DNA of 64,000 nt from Kluyvera intermedia (GTDB lineage Bacteria; Pseudomonadota; Gammaproteobacteria; Enterobacterales; Enterobacteriaceae): assembly GCF_034424175.1 (NCBI RefSeq), contig NZ_CP139986.1, forward strand, positions 3,782,001-3,846,000. Reading direction: 5' to 3'. The notes beneath the pieces are model-generated. The model made no database searches. It saw nothing but the letters and a program-made list of their open reading frames with translations, and was not told where the DNA came from. Made by a program: the position numbers and the translations under genes. Within the stretch, counting starts at the first letter, position 1, and each line of letters starts with the position of its first letter. Of the stretch, positions 19,826 to 30,719 are shown one piece after another.

Positions 19826-20281
19826 TTAGGACTCCCGGCTACGCGCACACATCATCGTTGCTTCGCAAACCACTTTACCGTCGACCAGCGCAACGCCTTT
19901 AAAGCGAGTCAGGCCACGGCGGGTTTTCTCGAAGGTGACTTCCATAATCATCTGATCGCCAGGCACGACAGGACGCTTGAAGCGCGCTTCATCAATACCC
20001 GCGAAGTAATACAGTTCGCCTGGCTCCAGTTTTCCAACGCTTTTAAACGCCAGAATACCCGTTGCCTGCGCCATGGCTTCCAGAATCAGCACGCCGGGTA
20101 AAATCGGCTTGCCAGGGAAGTGTCCCTGGAAAAACGGCTCATTTACGGAAACATTTTTCACTGCGCGCAGAAAACGACCTTCTTCAAAATCCAGCACACG
20201 GTCTACCAGTAAGAACGGGAAACGGTGCGGCAGAAGTTCTAAAATCTCTTCAATGTGCAGAGTATGAGTGTCAGTAGTCAA
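19826..20281 (-). CDS. fabZ: 3-hydroxyacyl-ACP dehydratase FabZ
   Basis: Hot-dog-fold dehydratase acting in the fatty acid elongation cycle. It competes with LpxA and LpxD for 3-hydroxymyristoyl-ACP. It has 151 residues. The catalytic His54 is in [10 protein letters not shown] and Glu68 in LILEAMAQ. The 100-bp gap from lpxD is the largest inside this lpx run and could hold an internal promoter or a processing site, but no clear hexamers were found. Confidence 0.97.
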   Translation of the reverse strand: MTTDTHTLHIEEILELLPHRFPFLLVDRVLDFEEGRFLRAVKNVSVNEPFFQGHFPGKPILPGVLILEAMAQATGILAFKSVGKLEPGELYYFAGIDEARFKRPVVPGDQMIMEVTFEKTRRGLTRFKGVALVDGKVVCEATMMCARSRES

Positions 20282-20381
20282 AATACTCTTCCTGTCTAAA
20301 TATACTAAGGGGCAATAATAACACGGCCTGGCGGATTACAAGAATACCGACAGGCCGGAAATGAAAAGCTAAAAATGATGA

Positions 20382-21407
20382 TTAGTCTTGATTATCGAGT
20401 TTGCGTTCAACAGCTTTTAAACGCTTGCTCATTTCACCAATATTCATCACTAGTGCAGCGGTTTTACGCCAGGCCTTATTCGGCTGGAGCGGGATACCTG
20501 ACGAGTAAACGCCCGGTTCGGTAATAGGACGCATCACCATACCCATACCGGTCACTGTCACTTTGTCGCAAATTTCCATATGACCGTTAATCACGCTGGC
20601 ACCGCCAATCATGCAGTAACGACCAATTTTCAGGCTACCGGCCATGATAACACCGCCAGCAACGGCGGTATTGTCACCAATCACCACGTTATGCGCGATC
20701 TGGCACTGGTTATCAATGATAACACCGTTACCGATCTGCGTATCGTCGAGTGCGCCACGGTCGATCGTCGTACATGCACCGATCTCCACGCGGTCGCCAA
20801 TGATCACGCGACCCAACTGAGGGATCTTCACCCAGTTGCCACGATCGTTAGCGTAGCCAAAACCATCCGAACCAATAACGGTGCTGGATTGGATCAGGCA
20901 ATTCTCACCGATCTCGACTTCGTGGTAAATGGTAACGTTCGCCCACAAGCGTGAACCGGCACCAATTTTTGTTTTTTTACCAACGAAACACCCCGCCCCA
21001 ATCACAACGTTATCGCCAAGCACAACGTCAGATTCAATCACCGCGTTCGCGCCGATCGAAACGTTGTTGCCGAGCAATGCGGACGGACTGACCACCGCGC
21101 TCGGAGCGATATCCTGCGCCGGCTGTGGCGTGGTATCTAAAATTTGAGCCATACGTGCGTAAGTCAGGTAGGGATTCTTCACTACCAGCGCAGCGCCTTT
21201 GGCAAAAGGCAGTAAGTCTTGCGTCAGAACAATCGCCGACGCTTCGCAAGCGGACAGATGATCACGGTACTTGGGGTTAACCAGGAACGTGATATGACCC
21301 GCCTTAGCGGATTGCATGGACGCGACAGCGGTGATGACGATATCGCCATCACCGTGTAATTCCGCATCCAACTGCTGAGCTAGATCAGCCAGTCGAATAG
21401 AAGGCAT
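20382..21407 (-). CDS. lpxD: UDP-3-O-(3-hydroxymyristoyl)glucosamine N-acyltransferase LpxD
   Basis: Third enzyme of lipid A synthesis. It adds the N-linked hydroxymyristate to the UDP-monoacylglucosamine intermediate. It has 341 residues, the E. coli length. The N-terminal uridine-binding domain (about 1-100) is followed by hexapeptide repeats forming a beta-helix, with the catalytic histidine in [10 protein letters not shown], and a C-terminal helix. It starts 3 bp after the skp stop. Confidence 0.97.
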   Translation of the reverse strand: MPSIRLADLAQQLDAELHGDGDIVITAVASMQSAKAGHITFLVNPKYRDHLSACEASAIVLTQDLLPFAKGAALVVKNPYLTYARMAQILDTTPQPAQDIAPSAVVSPSALLGNNVSIGANAVIESDVVLGDNVVIGAGCFVGKKTKIGAGSRLWANVTIYHEVEIGENCLIQSSTVIGSDGFGYANDRGNWVKIPQLGRVIIGDRVEIGACTTIDRGALDDTQIGNGVIIDNQCQIAHNVVIGDNTAVAGGVIMAGSLKIGRYCMIGGASVINGHMEICDKVTVTGMGMVMRPITEPGVYSSGIPLQPNKAWRKTAALVMNIGEMSKRLKAVERKLDNQD

Positions 21408-21410
21408 TAC

Positions 21411-21896
21411 TTATTTAACCTGTTTCAGTACATCAGCGGTGATGTCTTTTACATCGCTGCTGTTGAATGCAACGGCATTAGCGTCAACCACCAGGTCGAT
21501 GCTCTGGCTTGCAGCAACGGATTTCACAGCAGTCTGGATACGAGTAACCAGTTTGCCACGTTCTTCGTTGGTGCGACGCTGACGGTCCTGTTCAAAGGAC
21601 TGTGCTTTCTGAGAGAAAGACTGACGCTGTGAAGAGATGTCTTTTTCCAGTTTAGAGCGATCGCTACCGGCTTTCATAGACTGCAGACGCTGCATTTTAG
21701 ACTGCAGGTCGCCTTCCATACGCTGAAGTTCACCAGCGCGGCCTTTGAATTCGTTTTCCAGCGTGCTGGAAACACCGGTTTTCTGTGCAACTTGCTGGAA
21801 CAGGCTACCCATATTAACAATTGCAATTTTGTCTGCTGCCTGAGCAGATGCGGCCATTGCTAAACCCAGACCCGCTGCGACTAACCACTTTTTCAC
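21411..21896 (-). CDS. skp: Periplasmic chaperone Skp
   Basis: Trimeric jellyfish-shaped chaperone that carries unfolded outer-membrane proteins to the BAM complex. The start is GTG at 21896, with AAGGAG upstream, giving 161 residues. E. coli skp also starts at GTG. The signal peptide ends SAQA after residue 20. The mature protein has long Gln/Arg/Lys-rich coiled-coil helices (about 50-115). A longer open frame to 22022 has no ribosome site and is not used. Confidence 0.97.
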   Translation of the reverse strand: MKKWLVAAGLGLAMAASAQAADKIAIVNMGSLFQQVAQKTGVSSTLENEFKGRAGELQRMEGDLQSKMQRLQSMKAGSDRSKLEKDISSQRQSFSQKAQSFEQDRQRRTNEERGKLVTRIQTAVKSVAASQSIDLVVDANAVAFNSSDVKDITADVLKQVK

Positions 21897-22022
21897 AATA
21901 ATACTCCTTACCATCCCATATGTACCCGAAGGTACTGTTCTTTTGGTGGCCCGGAGGCCACCTGACGCTATGCCTAATGTCAGCAAAACTGCACTGAACA
22001 CGCATTCCTTTGCAATGAGCAA

Positions 22023-24434
22023 TTACCAGGTTTTACCAATGTTAAACTGGAACTGCTCGGCTTTGTCTCCACTGTATTTCTTATACGGCTGGGCGTAGGA
22101 GAAGACCAACGGCCCTAATGGGGACATCCATTGTAATGCGATACCTGCGGACATACGGATATTGCCTGGATCGCTGTAGTCTGGAACGCCCGCATTTTTC
22201 ATATCTGCCGTGTTCTGCCAGTTGGTATCCCAAACGGTACCTGCATCCCAGAAGAACGACGTACGCACGGAGTTCGCGTATTTATCACTGATAAATGGCG
22301 TTGGTACAATCAGCTCAAGGCTGGCAACGGCCATGGCGTTACCGCCGACGGCGTCATCAGACTTACAGTAACCACCGGACTGGTTACAGTTATCCAGACC
22401 AGACGCACCGTAATAAACCGCTTTCGGACCGATGGTGTTGGACTGGAAACCACGCACGGTGCTAGAACCACCGGCATAGAAGTTTTCATAGAACGGCAAT
22501 TCTTTGCTGCCGATCCCGTCACCGTAACCCCACTTGGTACGACCCAGAACCACCCACTGATGATCGTCATCAATTGGGAAGTAAGACGCCGTATCCATGG
22601 TCACTTTGTAGAACTCGTTATCGGAGCCCGGGATCGTCACTTTACCATTCAGGTTGACACGCGAACCGTCCGTCGGGAAGTAACCGCGGTCGAGTTTGTT
22701 GTATGTCCAACCGTAGTTGAAGGTGAAGTCGTTTGCCGAGAAACCGTTATCGTCGCTGGTTTTACCCGCCGTCTGACCGATAGAGTCCAGATAACGCCAC
22801 ATCGCTACCTGCGGTTCCATATTGGACAGGTCGTTATGGACATAGCCCAGACCCGCACGCAGTGAGTTGTATTCGTTAATCGGGAAGCCTAACGTGCCAT
22901 CTACACCATAACTTTTGTTGGTATAGGAAGACAGGTCAGCATCATCAGCTTTAAAGTCATTGTAGAAGACACGACCGCCAAGGCTAACGCCATCAACCGT
23001 AAAGTACGGGTTGGTCACAGAAAGCTCGGTGTAGGTCTGGTAGTCGTTCTTGGTACCGTTGATACCGACAGAGTAACCGGTACCTAACCAGTTATCCTGC
23101 TGAACGCCCGCCTGGAAGCTCACGCCGCTTTCAGTACCGTAACCGATACCGAAGTTGAAGCTACCGGTGTTACGTTCTTTCACCTTGTAGACTACGTCAA
23201 CCTGATCCGGGCTACCCGGTACACGCTGAGTGTCAGTGTCGACGGTTTCGAAGTAACCCAGACGGTTCAGACGATCTTTACCCTGGTCAACTAAATCGCC
23301 GCCCAACCACGCCCCTTCCATCTGACGCATTTCGCGACGCAGAACGGAGTCTTTAGAGGTGTCGTTACCTTCAAAGCGAATGTTACGTACGTAGAAACGG
23401 TTACCCGCATCGACGTTGATGTGTAACTTAACGGTTTTATCCGTATCGTTAATTTCAGGCTGTGACTGTACGCGTGGGTACGCGTAGCCGTAGCGACCAA
23501 GAAGTTTCTTAATGTTATCTTCCATTTTGGTCACTTTCGCGCCGTTATACAGCTCGCCCGGCTCGATCTTGGTCAGACCCTCAATTTCCGCTGAGTGCCC
23601 AGCCAGATTCCCCGTCACCTGCACGCCAGACAGTTTGTACTGGTCGCCTTCGGTGATGTTAACGGTGATGTAGATGCCTTTTTTATCTGGCGTCAGGCTC
23701 ACCTGCGTGGAATCGATGTTGAAACGGGCGTAACCGCGATCCAGATAGTAGCTGCGCAGGGTTTCCAGGTCACCCGACAGCTTCTGTTTCTGGTATTTAC
23801 GATCGCCGACCACGTTCCACCACGGCACTTCATCACGCAGCTGGAAAGTGGAGATCAGATCTTCCGTGCTGAACGCGTGGTTACCCACGATGTTAATCTG
23901 CTGGATCTTCGCGGAAACCCCTTCCTGGAAGACCAGTTTCAGGTCAACACGGTTACGTGGCAGCGGAGTCACCACCGCTTTCACGCTCGCACTGTACTTA
24001 CCGACGCTGTAGTAGAAGTCTTCCAACCCCTTCTCAATGTCAGACAGTGTAGTACGGTCGAGAGATTCACCCACGCGGACGCCAGAGGCTTCAAGGTTCT
24101 GCTTAAGCATGTCATCTTTCACCGACTTGTTGCCGGAGAAGGTAATGCTAGCAATGGTTGGGCGTTCTTTGAGTTGCACCAGCAATACATCGCCGTCTCT
24201 CAGAACGCGGACGTCCTCAAAGTTGCCCGTCGCAAACAGGGCACGGATGGTATTACTGATATCGTCGTCATTGACGGTATCGCCAGGACGTACAGGCATG
24301 CTGAGAAGGGCCGCACCAACAGCAACTCGCTGCAAGCCTTCGAAATGAATGTCCTTCACCACGAACCCGTCAGCACCGTATACGGTCGCGCTGCTAAAAA
24401 GCAGCGTCGCTATAAGCAACTTTTTCATCGCCAT
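22023..24434 (-). CDS. bamA: Outer membrane assembly factor BamA
   Basis: Central Omp85 protein of the BAM complex, which folds beta-barrels into the outer membrane. It has 803 residues against about 810 in E. coli. A signal peptide of about 20 residues precedes five POTRA domains (about 21-424) and a 16-strand barrel ending FQFNIGKTW. The VRGF motif of extracellular loop 6 is kept. Loop 6 is shorter than in E. coli but keeps two cysteines (NCNQSGGYC), and loop 4 (around [11 protein letters not shown]) also differs. These are the loops recognised by CdiA toxins and some phages. It lies between rseP (29 bp) and skp (126 bp). Confidence 0.98.
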   Translation of the reverse strand: MAMKKLLIATLLFSSATVYGADGFVVKDIHFEGLQRVAVGAALLSMPVRPGDTVNDDDISNTIRALFATGNFEDVRVLRDGDVLLVQLKERPTIASITFSGNKSVKDDMLKQNLEASGVRVGESLDRTTLSDIEKGLEDFYYSVGKYSASVKAVVTPLPRNRVDLKLVFQEGVSAKIQQINIVGNHAFSTEDLISTFQLRDEVPWWNVVGDRKYQKQKLSGDLETLRSYYLDRGYARFNIDSTQVSLTPDKKGIYITVNITEGDQYKLSGVQVTGNLAGHSAEIEGLTKIEPGELYNGAKVTKMEDNIKKLLGRYGYAYPRVQSQPEINDTDKTVKLHINVDAGNRFYVRNIRFEGNDTSKDSVLRREMRQMEGAWLGGDLVDQGKDRLNRLGYFETVDTDTQRVPGSPDQVDVVYKVKERNTGSFNFGIGYGTESGVSFQAGVQQDNWLGTGYSVGINGTKNDYQTYTELSVTNPYFTVDGVSLGGRVFYNDFKADDADLSSYTNKSYGVDGTLGFPINEYNSLRAGLGYVHNDLSNMEPQVAMWRYLDSIGQTAGKTSDDNGFSANDFTFNYGWTYNKLDRGYFPTDGSRVNLNGKVTIPGSDNEFYKVTMDTASYFPIDDDHQWVVLGRTKWGYGDGIGSKELPFYENFYAGGSSTVRGFQSNTIGPKAVYYGASGLDNCNQSGGYCKSDDAVGGNAMAVASLELIVPTPFISDKYANSVRTSFFWDAGTVWDTNWQNTADMKNAGVPDYSDPGNIRMSAGIALQWMSPLGPLVFSYAQPYKKYSGDKAEQFQFNIGKTW

Positions 24435-24463
24435 CGTTATTATGCGTTCTTCCTAACACTCTC

Positions 24464-25816
24464 TTACAACCGAGAGAAATCATTGAAAAGTGCAAGCCCC
24501 ATTAACATCATCAGCAATATCGAGCCGATGCGATAACTAAAGTCTTGAACTCGCTCGGATACCGGGCCGCCTTTTAGCTTCTCTATCGCCAAAAACAGCA
24601 AGTGACCCCCGTCTAATACGGGGAGCGGGAACAGGTTGATAATGCCTAGATTCACGCTGATGAGTGCAAGAAACATCAGATAGTAAATCAACCCAAACTC
24701 CGCAGACATCCCAGCCCCTTGAGCGATAGAAATCGGCCCACTGAGGTTGTTCAGTTTGACGTCACCGGTGATCAATTTTCCCAGCATACTGACCGTCAAC
24801 TTCATCAACTGCCCGGTTTTCTCCGTAGCTTCGACGATTGCGCTAAACGGCCCATACTGGCGCACTGTTTTGTATTCCTCAGGCAGCGGGATAATTTTTG
24901 GTACTACCCCTGCGAACCCTTCTGCCTTTCCGCTACCGGGTTTTGTATCCGGTATCAGAGTCAAAGACAAGAGACTCCCTTGTCTTTCGATCCCCAACTG
25001 TAACGCTTTGCCTGGGTTGTCACGCACCAGCGTAACAAACGTCAGCCATTGTGTCAGCGGTTGACCGTTGACTGTAACGATCCGATCCCCTGCTTGTAAA
25101 CCGGCTTTACGTGCCGCAGAGCCAGATTGCACTTCCGCTAACACAGACTCAATTTGCGCACCACGAGGACGAATCCCCAGCGAGGCCACAGGATCTTCTT
25201 TATCTGGCTCAAACGCCCAGTGACGGAGATTTAGGATTTTATCCTGCCGCTGGTCACTGCCGAAAGGGGCAACGGTGAACGTAGTGCTTTCATCACCGAT
25301 TTTCGCCACTAACGCCATGCGAACAGCATCCCAATCAGGCGTTTCGATACCATCTACCGCTTTTAGTTCCGTGCCTGGTGCAATTTGTGCTTCCGCTGCG
25401 ATCGAGTTGGCGGTTATTTCACCAACAACCGGACGAACGCCAGGGACACCGATGATAAACACCAGCCAATACGCGAAGATGGCAAAAAGGAAGTTTGCAA
25501 TGGGACCGGCAGCAATCACGGCGGCACGTTGACCGACCGTTTTATTATTGAACGCCATATGGCGCATTTCTGGGGCAACGGCGTCAACACGCTCATCAAG
25601 CATTTTAACGTAGCCGCCCAGAGGAATGAGGGCAATAACAAATTCGGTACCGCGTTTATCAACGCGGCGCCAGAGCGCTTTCCCAAATCCAATGGAGAAG
25701 CGCTCTACACGGATACCACAGCGCCGAGCAACCCAGAAATGACCAAATTCATGTACGGTGATCAATACGCCTAGCGCGATAATAAACGCGGCCAGGTTCC
25801 AGAGAATACTCAGCAT
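24464..25816 (-). CDS. rseP: Site-2 protease RseP
   Basis: Intramembrane zinc metalloprotease that cuts RseA after DegS, releasing sigma-E, and clears signal peptides. From ATG 25816 it has 450 residues, as in E. coli. The open frame reaches 25861 but the extra 15 codons have no counterpart. HEFGH (22-26) gives two zinc ligands and the catalytic Glu23. Two PDZ domains fill the middle, and [12 protein letters not shown] supplies the third ligand near the C-terminus. It sits upstream of bamA, one of the client pathways of sigma-E. Confidence 0.97.
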   Translation of the reverse strand: MLSILWNLAAFIIALGVLITVHEFGHFWVARRCGIRVERFSIGFGKALWRRVDKRGTEFVIALIPLGGYVKMLDERVDAVAPEMRHMAFNNKTVGQRAAVIAAGPIANFLFAIFAYWLVFIIGVPGVRPVVGEITANSIAAEAQIAPGTELKAVDGIETPDWDAVRMALVAKIGDESTTFTVAPFGSDQRQDKILNLRHWAFEPDKEDPVASLGIRPRGAQIESVLAEVQSGSAARKAGLQAGDRIVTVNGQPLTQWLTFVTLVRDNPGKALQLGIERQGSLLSLTLIPDTKPGSGKAEGFAGVVPKIIPLPEEYKTVRQYGPFSAIVEATEKTGQLMKLTVSMLGKLITGDVKLNNLSGPISIAQGAGMSAEFGLIYYLMFLALISVNLGIINLFPLPVLDGGHLLFLAIEKLKGGPVSERVQDFSYRIGSILLMMLMGLALFNDFSRL

Positions 25817-25827
25817 AAGTCCATCCG

Positions 25828-26685
25828 TTAAATCGTCCTGAAAACCAGCAGCAACAGACACGCGAAGACTGGAACCGCCGCCGTCAGGCTGTCAATTCGG
25901 TCAAGTATCCCACCGTGACCTGGAATCAAATTGCCGCTGTCTTTAATACCCGCTTCACGTTTGAACATACTCTCAGTGAGATCGCCCAATACCGAAGCCA
26001 ACGCAGCAATGATGGAACAGGTTAACAGGATGGATGGTGCAACGTCCAGATTTGCCCATACGCCATAGGCCCAGGAGATAACCGCCGCCGTGACCAGTCC
26101 CCCGATAAAGCCCTGCCAGGTTTTCCCTGGAGAGACCTTCGGTGCCAGCTTATGTTTGCCAAACAATTTACCAAACATATAGGCGCCTGAGTCTGCGCCC
26201 CACACCAGGATCATCACGTAGAGCAGCCACAGCGCACCACTGTAGTGGTTTTCGTCATAATGCCAGGAACGCAGTGCCAGCATTCCCCAGAAGAAGGGAA
26301 CAATCGTAGCAATACCGAAAATCAGACGCAGCGCTTTTGAGTGACGCCAGAACGCAGCGGATGCCGGATATGAGAGAACAAGCACCAGCGCAACCACCCA
26401 CCAGATAAGGGAAGCCCATAGCGATCCCTCAACGACAGGTTGATGAATATTGTGGTGATATTCCGGAATCAAAAATAGCATCACCGCCAGCAATAGGCCG
26501 CATAATACCGCTAACCACACGCGCTGAGTACGCGAAGTGAAACCGCTAAATTGCCCCCATTCCCATGCTGCCAGCATGCAAACAACCAGCGTGACAATAG
26601 CAAAGCCACCGGGTGGCAGCAAAAACAGGGCTGCAATAACAACCGGTATTAAAATCAATGCAGAAATCAGGCGATACTTCAGCAA
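25828..26685 (-). CDS. cdsA: Phosphatidate cytidylyltransferase CdsA
   Basis: Makes CDP-diacylglycerol from phosphatidate and CTP in the inner membrane, the precursor of all phospholipids. It has 285 residues with about eight hydrophobic segments. The C-terminal signature [20 protein letters not shown] binds the nucleotide and metal. It is 12 bp from uppS and 11 bp from rseP. Confidence 0.97.
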   Translation of the reverse strand: MLKYRLISALILIPVVIAALFLLPPGGFAIVTLVVCMLAAWEWGQFSGFTSRTQRVWLAVLCGLLLAVMLFLIPEYHHNIHQPVVEGSLWASLIWWVVALVLVLSYPASAAFWRHSKALRLIFGIATIVPFFWGMLALRSWHYDENHYSGALWLLYVMILVWGADSGAYMFGKLFGKHKLAPKVSPGKTWQGFIGGLVTAAVISWAYGVWANLDVAPSILLTCSIIAALASVLGDLTESMFKREAGIKDSGNLIPGHGGILDRIDSLTAAVPVFACLLLLVFRTI

Positions 26686-26697
26686 AAGCTACCCCCA

Positions 26698-27456
26698 TCA
26701 GGCTTTGTCGCCACCAGGCTCGGTACCGCCGAAACGTCGCTCTCGATTAGCAAAAGCATACAGCGCACCCTCAAAGTCTTGTTCATCGAAATCGGGCCAA
26801 AGCACATCTGTAAAGTAAAGTTCAGCATAGGCAATTTGCCAGATAAGAAAATTACTGATCCGATGTTCTCCCCCGGTCCTAATCACTAAATCAACGGGAG
26901 CCAGTTCATGCATACAGATTTGCTCAGTGAGCAACTCTTCACTGATTTGATCGGGGCGGAGTACCCCTTCCTGAACCTGTTCGGCTAAGCGCTGAACTCC
27001 CTGAATAATATCCCATCGGCCGCCGTAATTTGCAGCGATGTTCAATGTTAACCCCGTATTATTTTCCGTGAGCGCTTGCGCTTTACGGATCCGCTCTTGC
27101 AGACGCGAATTAAACCGACGGGTATCGCCAATAATCCGCAACCGAACGTTATGGCGGTGCAGGCTTTTCACTTCGCTGTCCAGAGCCCAAACAAACAGCT
27201 CCATCAACGCACTCACCTCTTGTTCCGGGCGGTTCCAGTTTTCACTGCTGAATGCGTAGAGCGTCAGTGCCTCAATACCATGACTCGCGGCGTAAGCGAC
27301 AGCACGGCGTACGGATTTCGCCCCGGCTTTATGTCCAAAGGCGCGAATCTTACCTTGCTTCTTCGCCCAGCGGCCGTTGCCATCCATAATGATCGCCACA
27401 TGACGGCAACCGTGGGTAGGCTGATTCTCACTGGTTGGTTGATTAGCAGACAACAT
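26698..27456 (-). CDS. uppS: Undecaprenyl diphosphate synthase UppS (IspU)
   Basis: Cis-prenyltransferase that extends farnesyl diphosphate with eight isoprene units, giving the lipid carrier for peptidoglycan and O-antigen. It has 252 residues, and E. coli has 253. The catalytic aspartate is Asp25 in IIMDGNGRW, followed by the GHKAG and SSENW regions and the C-terminal RTGGEHRISNFL. It probably opens a transcript that runs through cdsA and rseP, since a strong dxr terminator lies about 100 bp upstream. Confidence 0.97.
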   Translation of the reverse strand: MLSANQPTSENQPTHGCRHVAIIMDGNGRWAKKQGKIRAFGHKAGAKSVRRAVAYAASHGIEALTLYAFSSENWNRPEQEVSALMELFVWALDSEVKSLHRHNVRLRIIGDTRRFNSRLQERIRKAQALTENNTGLTLNIAANYGGRWDIIQGVQRLAEQVQEGVLRPDQISEELLTEQICMHELAPVDLVIRTGGEHRISNFLIWQIAYAELYFTDVLWPDFDEQDFEGALYAFANRERRFGGTEPGGDKA

Positions 27457-27558
27457 AACGCGTTATTAATCCATGAAAAGGGATGAGCGGTACCCCGGAA
27501 TACAGCTATACATTTTATCCTCCGGTTAGCCTGAAGGATTTTACGTATCTTTGTCTCG

Positions 27559-27584
27559 CAAAAAAGCCGTGCTAAATCACGGCT
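27559..27584 (-). terminator. Terminator after dxr
   Basis: On the minus strand AGCCGTG and CACGGCT (27565-27571 and 27578-27584) form a 7-bp stem followed by five Ts. It lies in the 236-bp dxr-uppS gap and separates the two transcription units. The rest of that gap shows no clear feature. Confidence 0.8.
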
Positions 27585-27692
27585 CTCCCAATCACACAGC
27601 CAAAATGCAGGGCGATTGGGTGGCGCAGACTATATCACTGAAGCCAGATGCTAACAAATGCCGTGATGGTTTGAATGCTGATTCTGTTCTCA

Positions 27693-28889
27693 TTACCGGA
27701 CGAAATGCTTCGCCTGCGCAGTCGCTTCTTCGCGCGCCCTGACATCAATAGCCAGCACCGCCTCCACGCTCTGCGGTTCGCTGAGGTCAAGGTGTTCGAG
27801 CACGGCCAGATTGACCGCCGCAATATCAGTAAAGCGAATTTGACCGTCGAGGAAAGCGGCTACCGCAATCTCATTTGCCGCATTCAATGCGGTGGTCGCT
27901 GCCTGTCCTTGTTCAAAGGCTTCCATCGCCAGTTTCAGGCAAGGATAGCGGGCATAATCCGGCTCACTGAAGCTCAAAGCGCTCATCTTGCAGAAATCCA
28001 GCGGTTTAGCACCGGAGACCACGCGCTGCGGCCAGGCCATTGTGTTCGCAATTGGCGTTCGCATATCAGGCTCACCCAACTGTGCCAGCACGCTTCCGTC
28101 CTGATAACGCACCATTGAGTGAATAACCGATTGAGGATGAATCAGTACTTCCATCTGCTGCGCTGAAGCATTAAACAGCCAGCGGGCTTCGATGTATTCC
28201 AGACCTTTATTCATCATAGTGGCCGAGTCGACGGAGATTTTACGCCCCATTGACCAATTCGGGTGGCGACATGCCTGCTCAGGCGTCATAGCGCTCAGCT
28301 CGGCGATTGGCGTTTCCCGGAACGGACCACCAGATCCGGTCAGCAGAATGGAGGATACTCCATGCTGTGCGAGGTCAGCGTACCCTAAGTCACGCTGAAA
28401 ACTTTGCGGTAAACTCTGAAAGATAGCGTTATGTTCACTGTCCACCGGTAAAAGCTGGGCATTATGTTGTTTTACCGCTTCCAGGAACAGTCGACCGCAG
28501 GTGACCAGCGACTCTTTATTCGCCAGTAGAATAACCTTGCCCGCGCGGATGGCCGCAAGCGTTGGCAACAGACCGGCCGCACCAACAATCGCCGCCATCA
28601 CCTGATCCACCTCGTCCAGCGCGGCGACATCACAAGCCGCCTGCTGACCGCTCAGGACTTCCGTTTGGCTACCGTGTTCACGCAATGCCAGCATCACGGC
28701 GTGGGCGCTACGTGCGTCATCCATCACCGCGTAACGTGGAGAAAACTCCAGACATTGTTCGATCATTCGATCGACGTTTTGGCCAGCCACCAGCGCCGTC
28801 ACCGTAAAACTTTCGGGATTGTGGCGCACCACGTCCAGCGTGTTGCAGCCAATCGAGCCTGTTGAGCCCAGAACAGTTAATCGCTTCAT
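27693..28889 (-). CDS. dxr: 1-deoxy-D-xylulose 5-phosphate reductoisomerase
   Basis: Second enzyme of the MEP isoprenoid pathway. It rearranges and reduces DXP to MEP with NADPH and is the target of fosmidomycin. It has 398 residues, as in E. coli. The NADPH-binding GSTGSIG is at 7-13. Metal ligands lie in [12 protein letters not shown], and the flexible active-site loop is around [23 protein letters not shown]. It supplies the pathway that ends in UppS nearby. Confidence 0.97.
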   Translation of the reverse strand: MKRLTVLGSTGSIGCNTLDVVRHNPESFTVTALVAGQNVDRMIEQCLEFSPRYAVMDDARSAHAVMLALREHGSQTEVLSGQQAACDVAALDEVDQVMAAIVGAAGLLPTLAAIRAGKVILLANKESLVTCGRLFLEAVKQHNAQLLPVDSEHNAIFQSLPQSFQRDLGYADLAQHGVSSILLTGSGGPFRETPIAELSAMTPEQACRHPNWSMGRKISVDSATMMNKGLEYIEARWLFNASAQQMEVLIHPQSVIHSMVRYQDGSVLAQLGEPDMRTPIANTMAWPQRVVSGAKPLDFCKMSALSFSEPDYARYPCLKLAMEAFEQGQAATTALNAANEIAVAAFLDGQIRFTDIAAVNLAVLEHLDLSEPQSVEAVLAIDVRAREEATAQAKHFVR

Positions 28890-28915
28890 GAGAGGTCCGG
28901 AATAGATAAATTTAC

Positions 28916-28981
28916 TCTATGGATTTCAAGCTGGCGGAAAGCGGCAAGTGATCGCACCTACGGCTTGAAAGACGACGAGTA
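28916..28981. repeat. Dispersed palindromic repeat, copy 1 (downstream of frr)
   Basis: A 66-bp element starting TCTATGGATTTCAAG and ending CTTGAAAGACGACGAGTA. It contains TTTCAAGC near one end and GCTTGAAA near the other, so a transcript could fold back. The outer 21 bases are the reverse complement of the start of the element at 29708-29764, on the other side of frr. It resembles a family of short palindromic repeats dispersed in enteric genomes. Confidence 0.7.
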
Positions 28982-29030
28982 AAAAGCAAAACGCCGCCAG
29001 CAAAGCGGTTACGCTTCCTGTACGGCGTTT
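28982..29030 (-). terminator. Terminator after frr
   Basis: On the minus strand AAACGCCG and CGGCGTTT (28989-28996 and 29023-29030) pair around an inner AAGCG/CGCTT hairpin. A T-rich run (TTTTGCTTTTT) follows. It lies 21 bp after the frr stop. Confidence 0.7.
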
Positions 29031-29051
29031 ATCACACAGCTTGCAGACAGA

Positions 29052-29609
29052 TTAGAACTGCATCAGTTCCGCTTCTTTCTCTGCCAGTGCCGCTTCAACT
29101 TTCTTGATAGCAGCATCGGTCATTTTCTGCACGTCTTCCTGAGAGCGGCGATCGTCGTCTTCGCTGATCTCTTTATCTTTCAGCAACGCCTTCACTTTAT
29201 CGTTCGCATCGCGACGGACGTTACGCACGGAAACGCGCGCCTGTTCAGCTTCACCGCGAACGATTTTGGTCAGGTCTTTACGACGTTCTTCGGTCAGCGC
29301 TGGCAGTGGGACGCGAATGTCGGTGCCCGCAGAGCTTGGGTTCAGACCGAGGTCAGATGCCATAATCGCTTTTTCAACGGCTTGACTTAAAGAACGGTCA
29401 AATACGTTAATTTTCAGCGTACGGGAGTCTTCTACCGTCACGCTTGCCAGCTGGCGAAGCGGAGTTGGGGTGCCGTAATACTCAACGACAATGCCGTCCA
29501 GCAGGCTAGGAGAAGCACGACCGGTGCGAATTTTGCTGATTTGGTTTTTGAATGCTTCTACGCATTTTTCCATGCGTACTTCCGCATCTTTTCTGATGTC
29601 GTTAATCAC
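29052..29609 (-). CDS. frr: Ribosome recycling factor
   Basis: Splits post-termination ribosomes together with EF-G. It has 185 residues, the E. coli length. The RRF signature is in the N-terminal domain-I helix ([25 protein letters not shown]), followed by the compact domain II ([10 protein letters not shown]) and the two long C-terminal helices rich in Lys and Glu. It is flanked by an inverted pair of dispersed repeats, with 212 bp separating it from pyrH. Confidence 0.98.
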   Translation of the reverse strand: MINDIRKDAEVRMEKCVEAFKNQISKIRTGRASPSLLDGIVVEYYGTPTPLRQLASVTVEDSRTLKINVFDRSLSQAVEKAIMASDLGLNPSSAGTDIRVPLPALTEERRKDLTKIVRGEAEQARVSVRNVRRDANDKVKALLKDKEISEDDDRRSQEDVQKMTDAAIKKVEAALAEKEAELMQF

Positions 29610-29707
29610 GTTACGAATCCTTGAAAACTAGTCTCAGTCAGACCAGACAATGACACATTGCAAAGAATGCGCTAAGTATAGTCTCGTTTAAATCAGGCCA
29701 CAGAATA

Positions 29708-29764
29708 TACTCGTCGTCTTTCAAGCCGCGGATGCGTTTTGTCCCGCAACTCGAAATCCATAGA
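29708..29764. repeat. Dispersed palindromic repeat, copy 2 (between pyrH and frr)
   Basis: A 57-bp element starting TACTCGTCGTCTTTCAAGCC and ending CGAAATCCATAGA. It is an inverted copy of 28916-28981: the first 21 bases and the last 13 match with one difference, while the middle differs in sequence and length. It occupies much of the 212-bp pyrH-frr gap. Confidence 0.7.
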
Positions 29765-29821
29765 ATCAATCAATTCTGCCAGGTAAATGTGAATCTTACC
29801 CGGAAATGGCCGCAACGGAAA

Positions 29822-30547
29822 TTATTCCGTAATTAAAGTGCCTTCTTTTTCGCCCATGACCACGCGACGTAATGCGCCTGGTTTGTTCATGTTGAATACG
29901 CGAATTGGCAATTTGTGGTCACGGGCTAGCGTAAATGCAGCCAGATCCATAACTTTCAGTTCTTGTTCCAGTACATCGCTGTAGCTCAGCTGATCGTACA
30001 TGGTCGCGGACGGATCTTTTGCCGGGTCAGCGGTGAATACACCGTCAACTTTCGTGGCTTTCAGCACAACGTCAGCTTCGATTTCGATACCACGCAGGCA
30101 CGCTGCGGAGTCGGTGGTAAAGAACGGGTTGCCAGTACCGGCGGACAGAATCACGACGCGGTTGTTACGCAGCAGGCTAATAGCCTCTGCCCAGCTGTAG
30201 TTGTCGCACACGCCATTCAGCGGAATCGCTGACATCAGGCGGGCGTTCACATAGGCGCGATGCAGTGCGTCACGCATTGCCAGGCCGTTCATGACCGTTG
30301 CCAGCATGCCCATGTGGTCGCCCACAACGCGGTTCATACCCGCTTTTGCCAGACCTGCGCCACGGAACAGGTTGCCACCACCAATGACGACACCCACCTG
30401 AATGCCCAGCTCAACGAGTTCTTTAATCTCTTGCGCCATGCGGTCAAGAATACTTGCGTCAATCCCGAAGCCTTCAGTCCCCTGCAATGCTTCACCGCTA
30501 AGCTTAAGCAGAATACGTTTGTAGACAGGTTTTGCGTTGGTAGCCAT
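29822..30547 (-). CDS. pyrH: UMP kinase PyrH
   Basis: Hexameric kinase converting UMP to UDP, activated by GTP and inhibited by UTP. From ATG 30547, with AGGAAAG upstream, it has 241 residues as in E. coli. The start seven codons upstream lacks a ribosome site. The amino-acid-kinase fold shows [18 protein letters not shown] and the nucleotide-binding [11 protein letters not shown]. It lies between tsf and frr, the usual order. Confidence 0.98.
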   Translation of the reverse strand: MATNAKPVYKRILLKLSGEALQGTEGFGIDASILDRMAQEIKELVELGIQVGVVIGGGNLFRGAGLAKAGMNRVVGDHMGMLATVMNGLAMRDALHRAYVNARLMSAIPLNGVCDNYSWAEAISLLRNNRVVILSAGTGNPFFTTDSAACLRGIEIEADVVLKATKVDGVFTADPAKDPSATMYDQLSYSDVLEQELKVMDLAAFTLARDHKLPIRVFNMNKPGALRRVVMGEKEGTLITE

Positions 30548-30680
30548 TTTCTTTCCTGAGAGTGTCACGAATGGGATGGTAAAAATTCAGGTGACATCAT
30601 GCGATCCTTGCCGGTAAGCCCCTATAGGAGCTGGCTGATTTCCACATGACGATTTTCGTTACTGTATAAATCTTTGCAAC

Positions 30681-30708
30681 ATAAAAGAGAGCCGCCCTCA
30701 GGCGGCTC
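30681..30708 (-). terminator. Terminator after tsf
   Basis: On the minus strand GAGCCGCC and GGCGGCTC (30689-30696 and 30701-30708) with a four-base loop, then TCTTTTAT. It lies 11 bp after the tsf stop and separates rpsB-tsf from pyrH. Confidence 0.85.
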
Positions 30709-30719
30709 CTTTACAGCAA

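Noticed and set aside
21897..22022. N-terminal extension of skp to 22022
   Set aside because: It would put 42 residues ahead of the signal peptide. The GTG at 21896 has AAGGAG and the normal Skp start.
23595..24536. 313-codon plus-strand open frame antisense to bamA
   Set aside because: It is antisense to the BamA POTRA coding region, with no family resemblance and no start signals.
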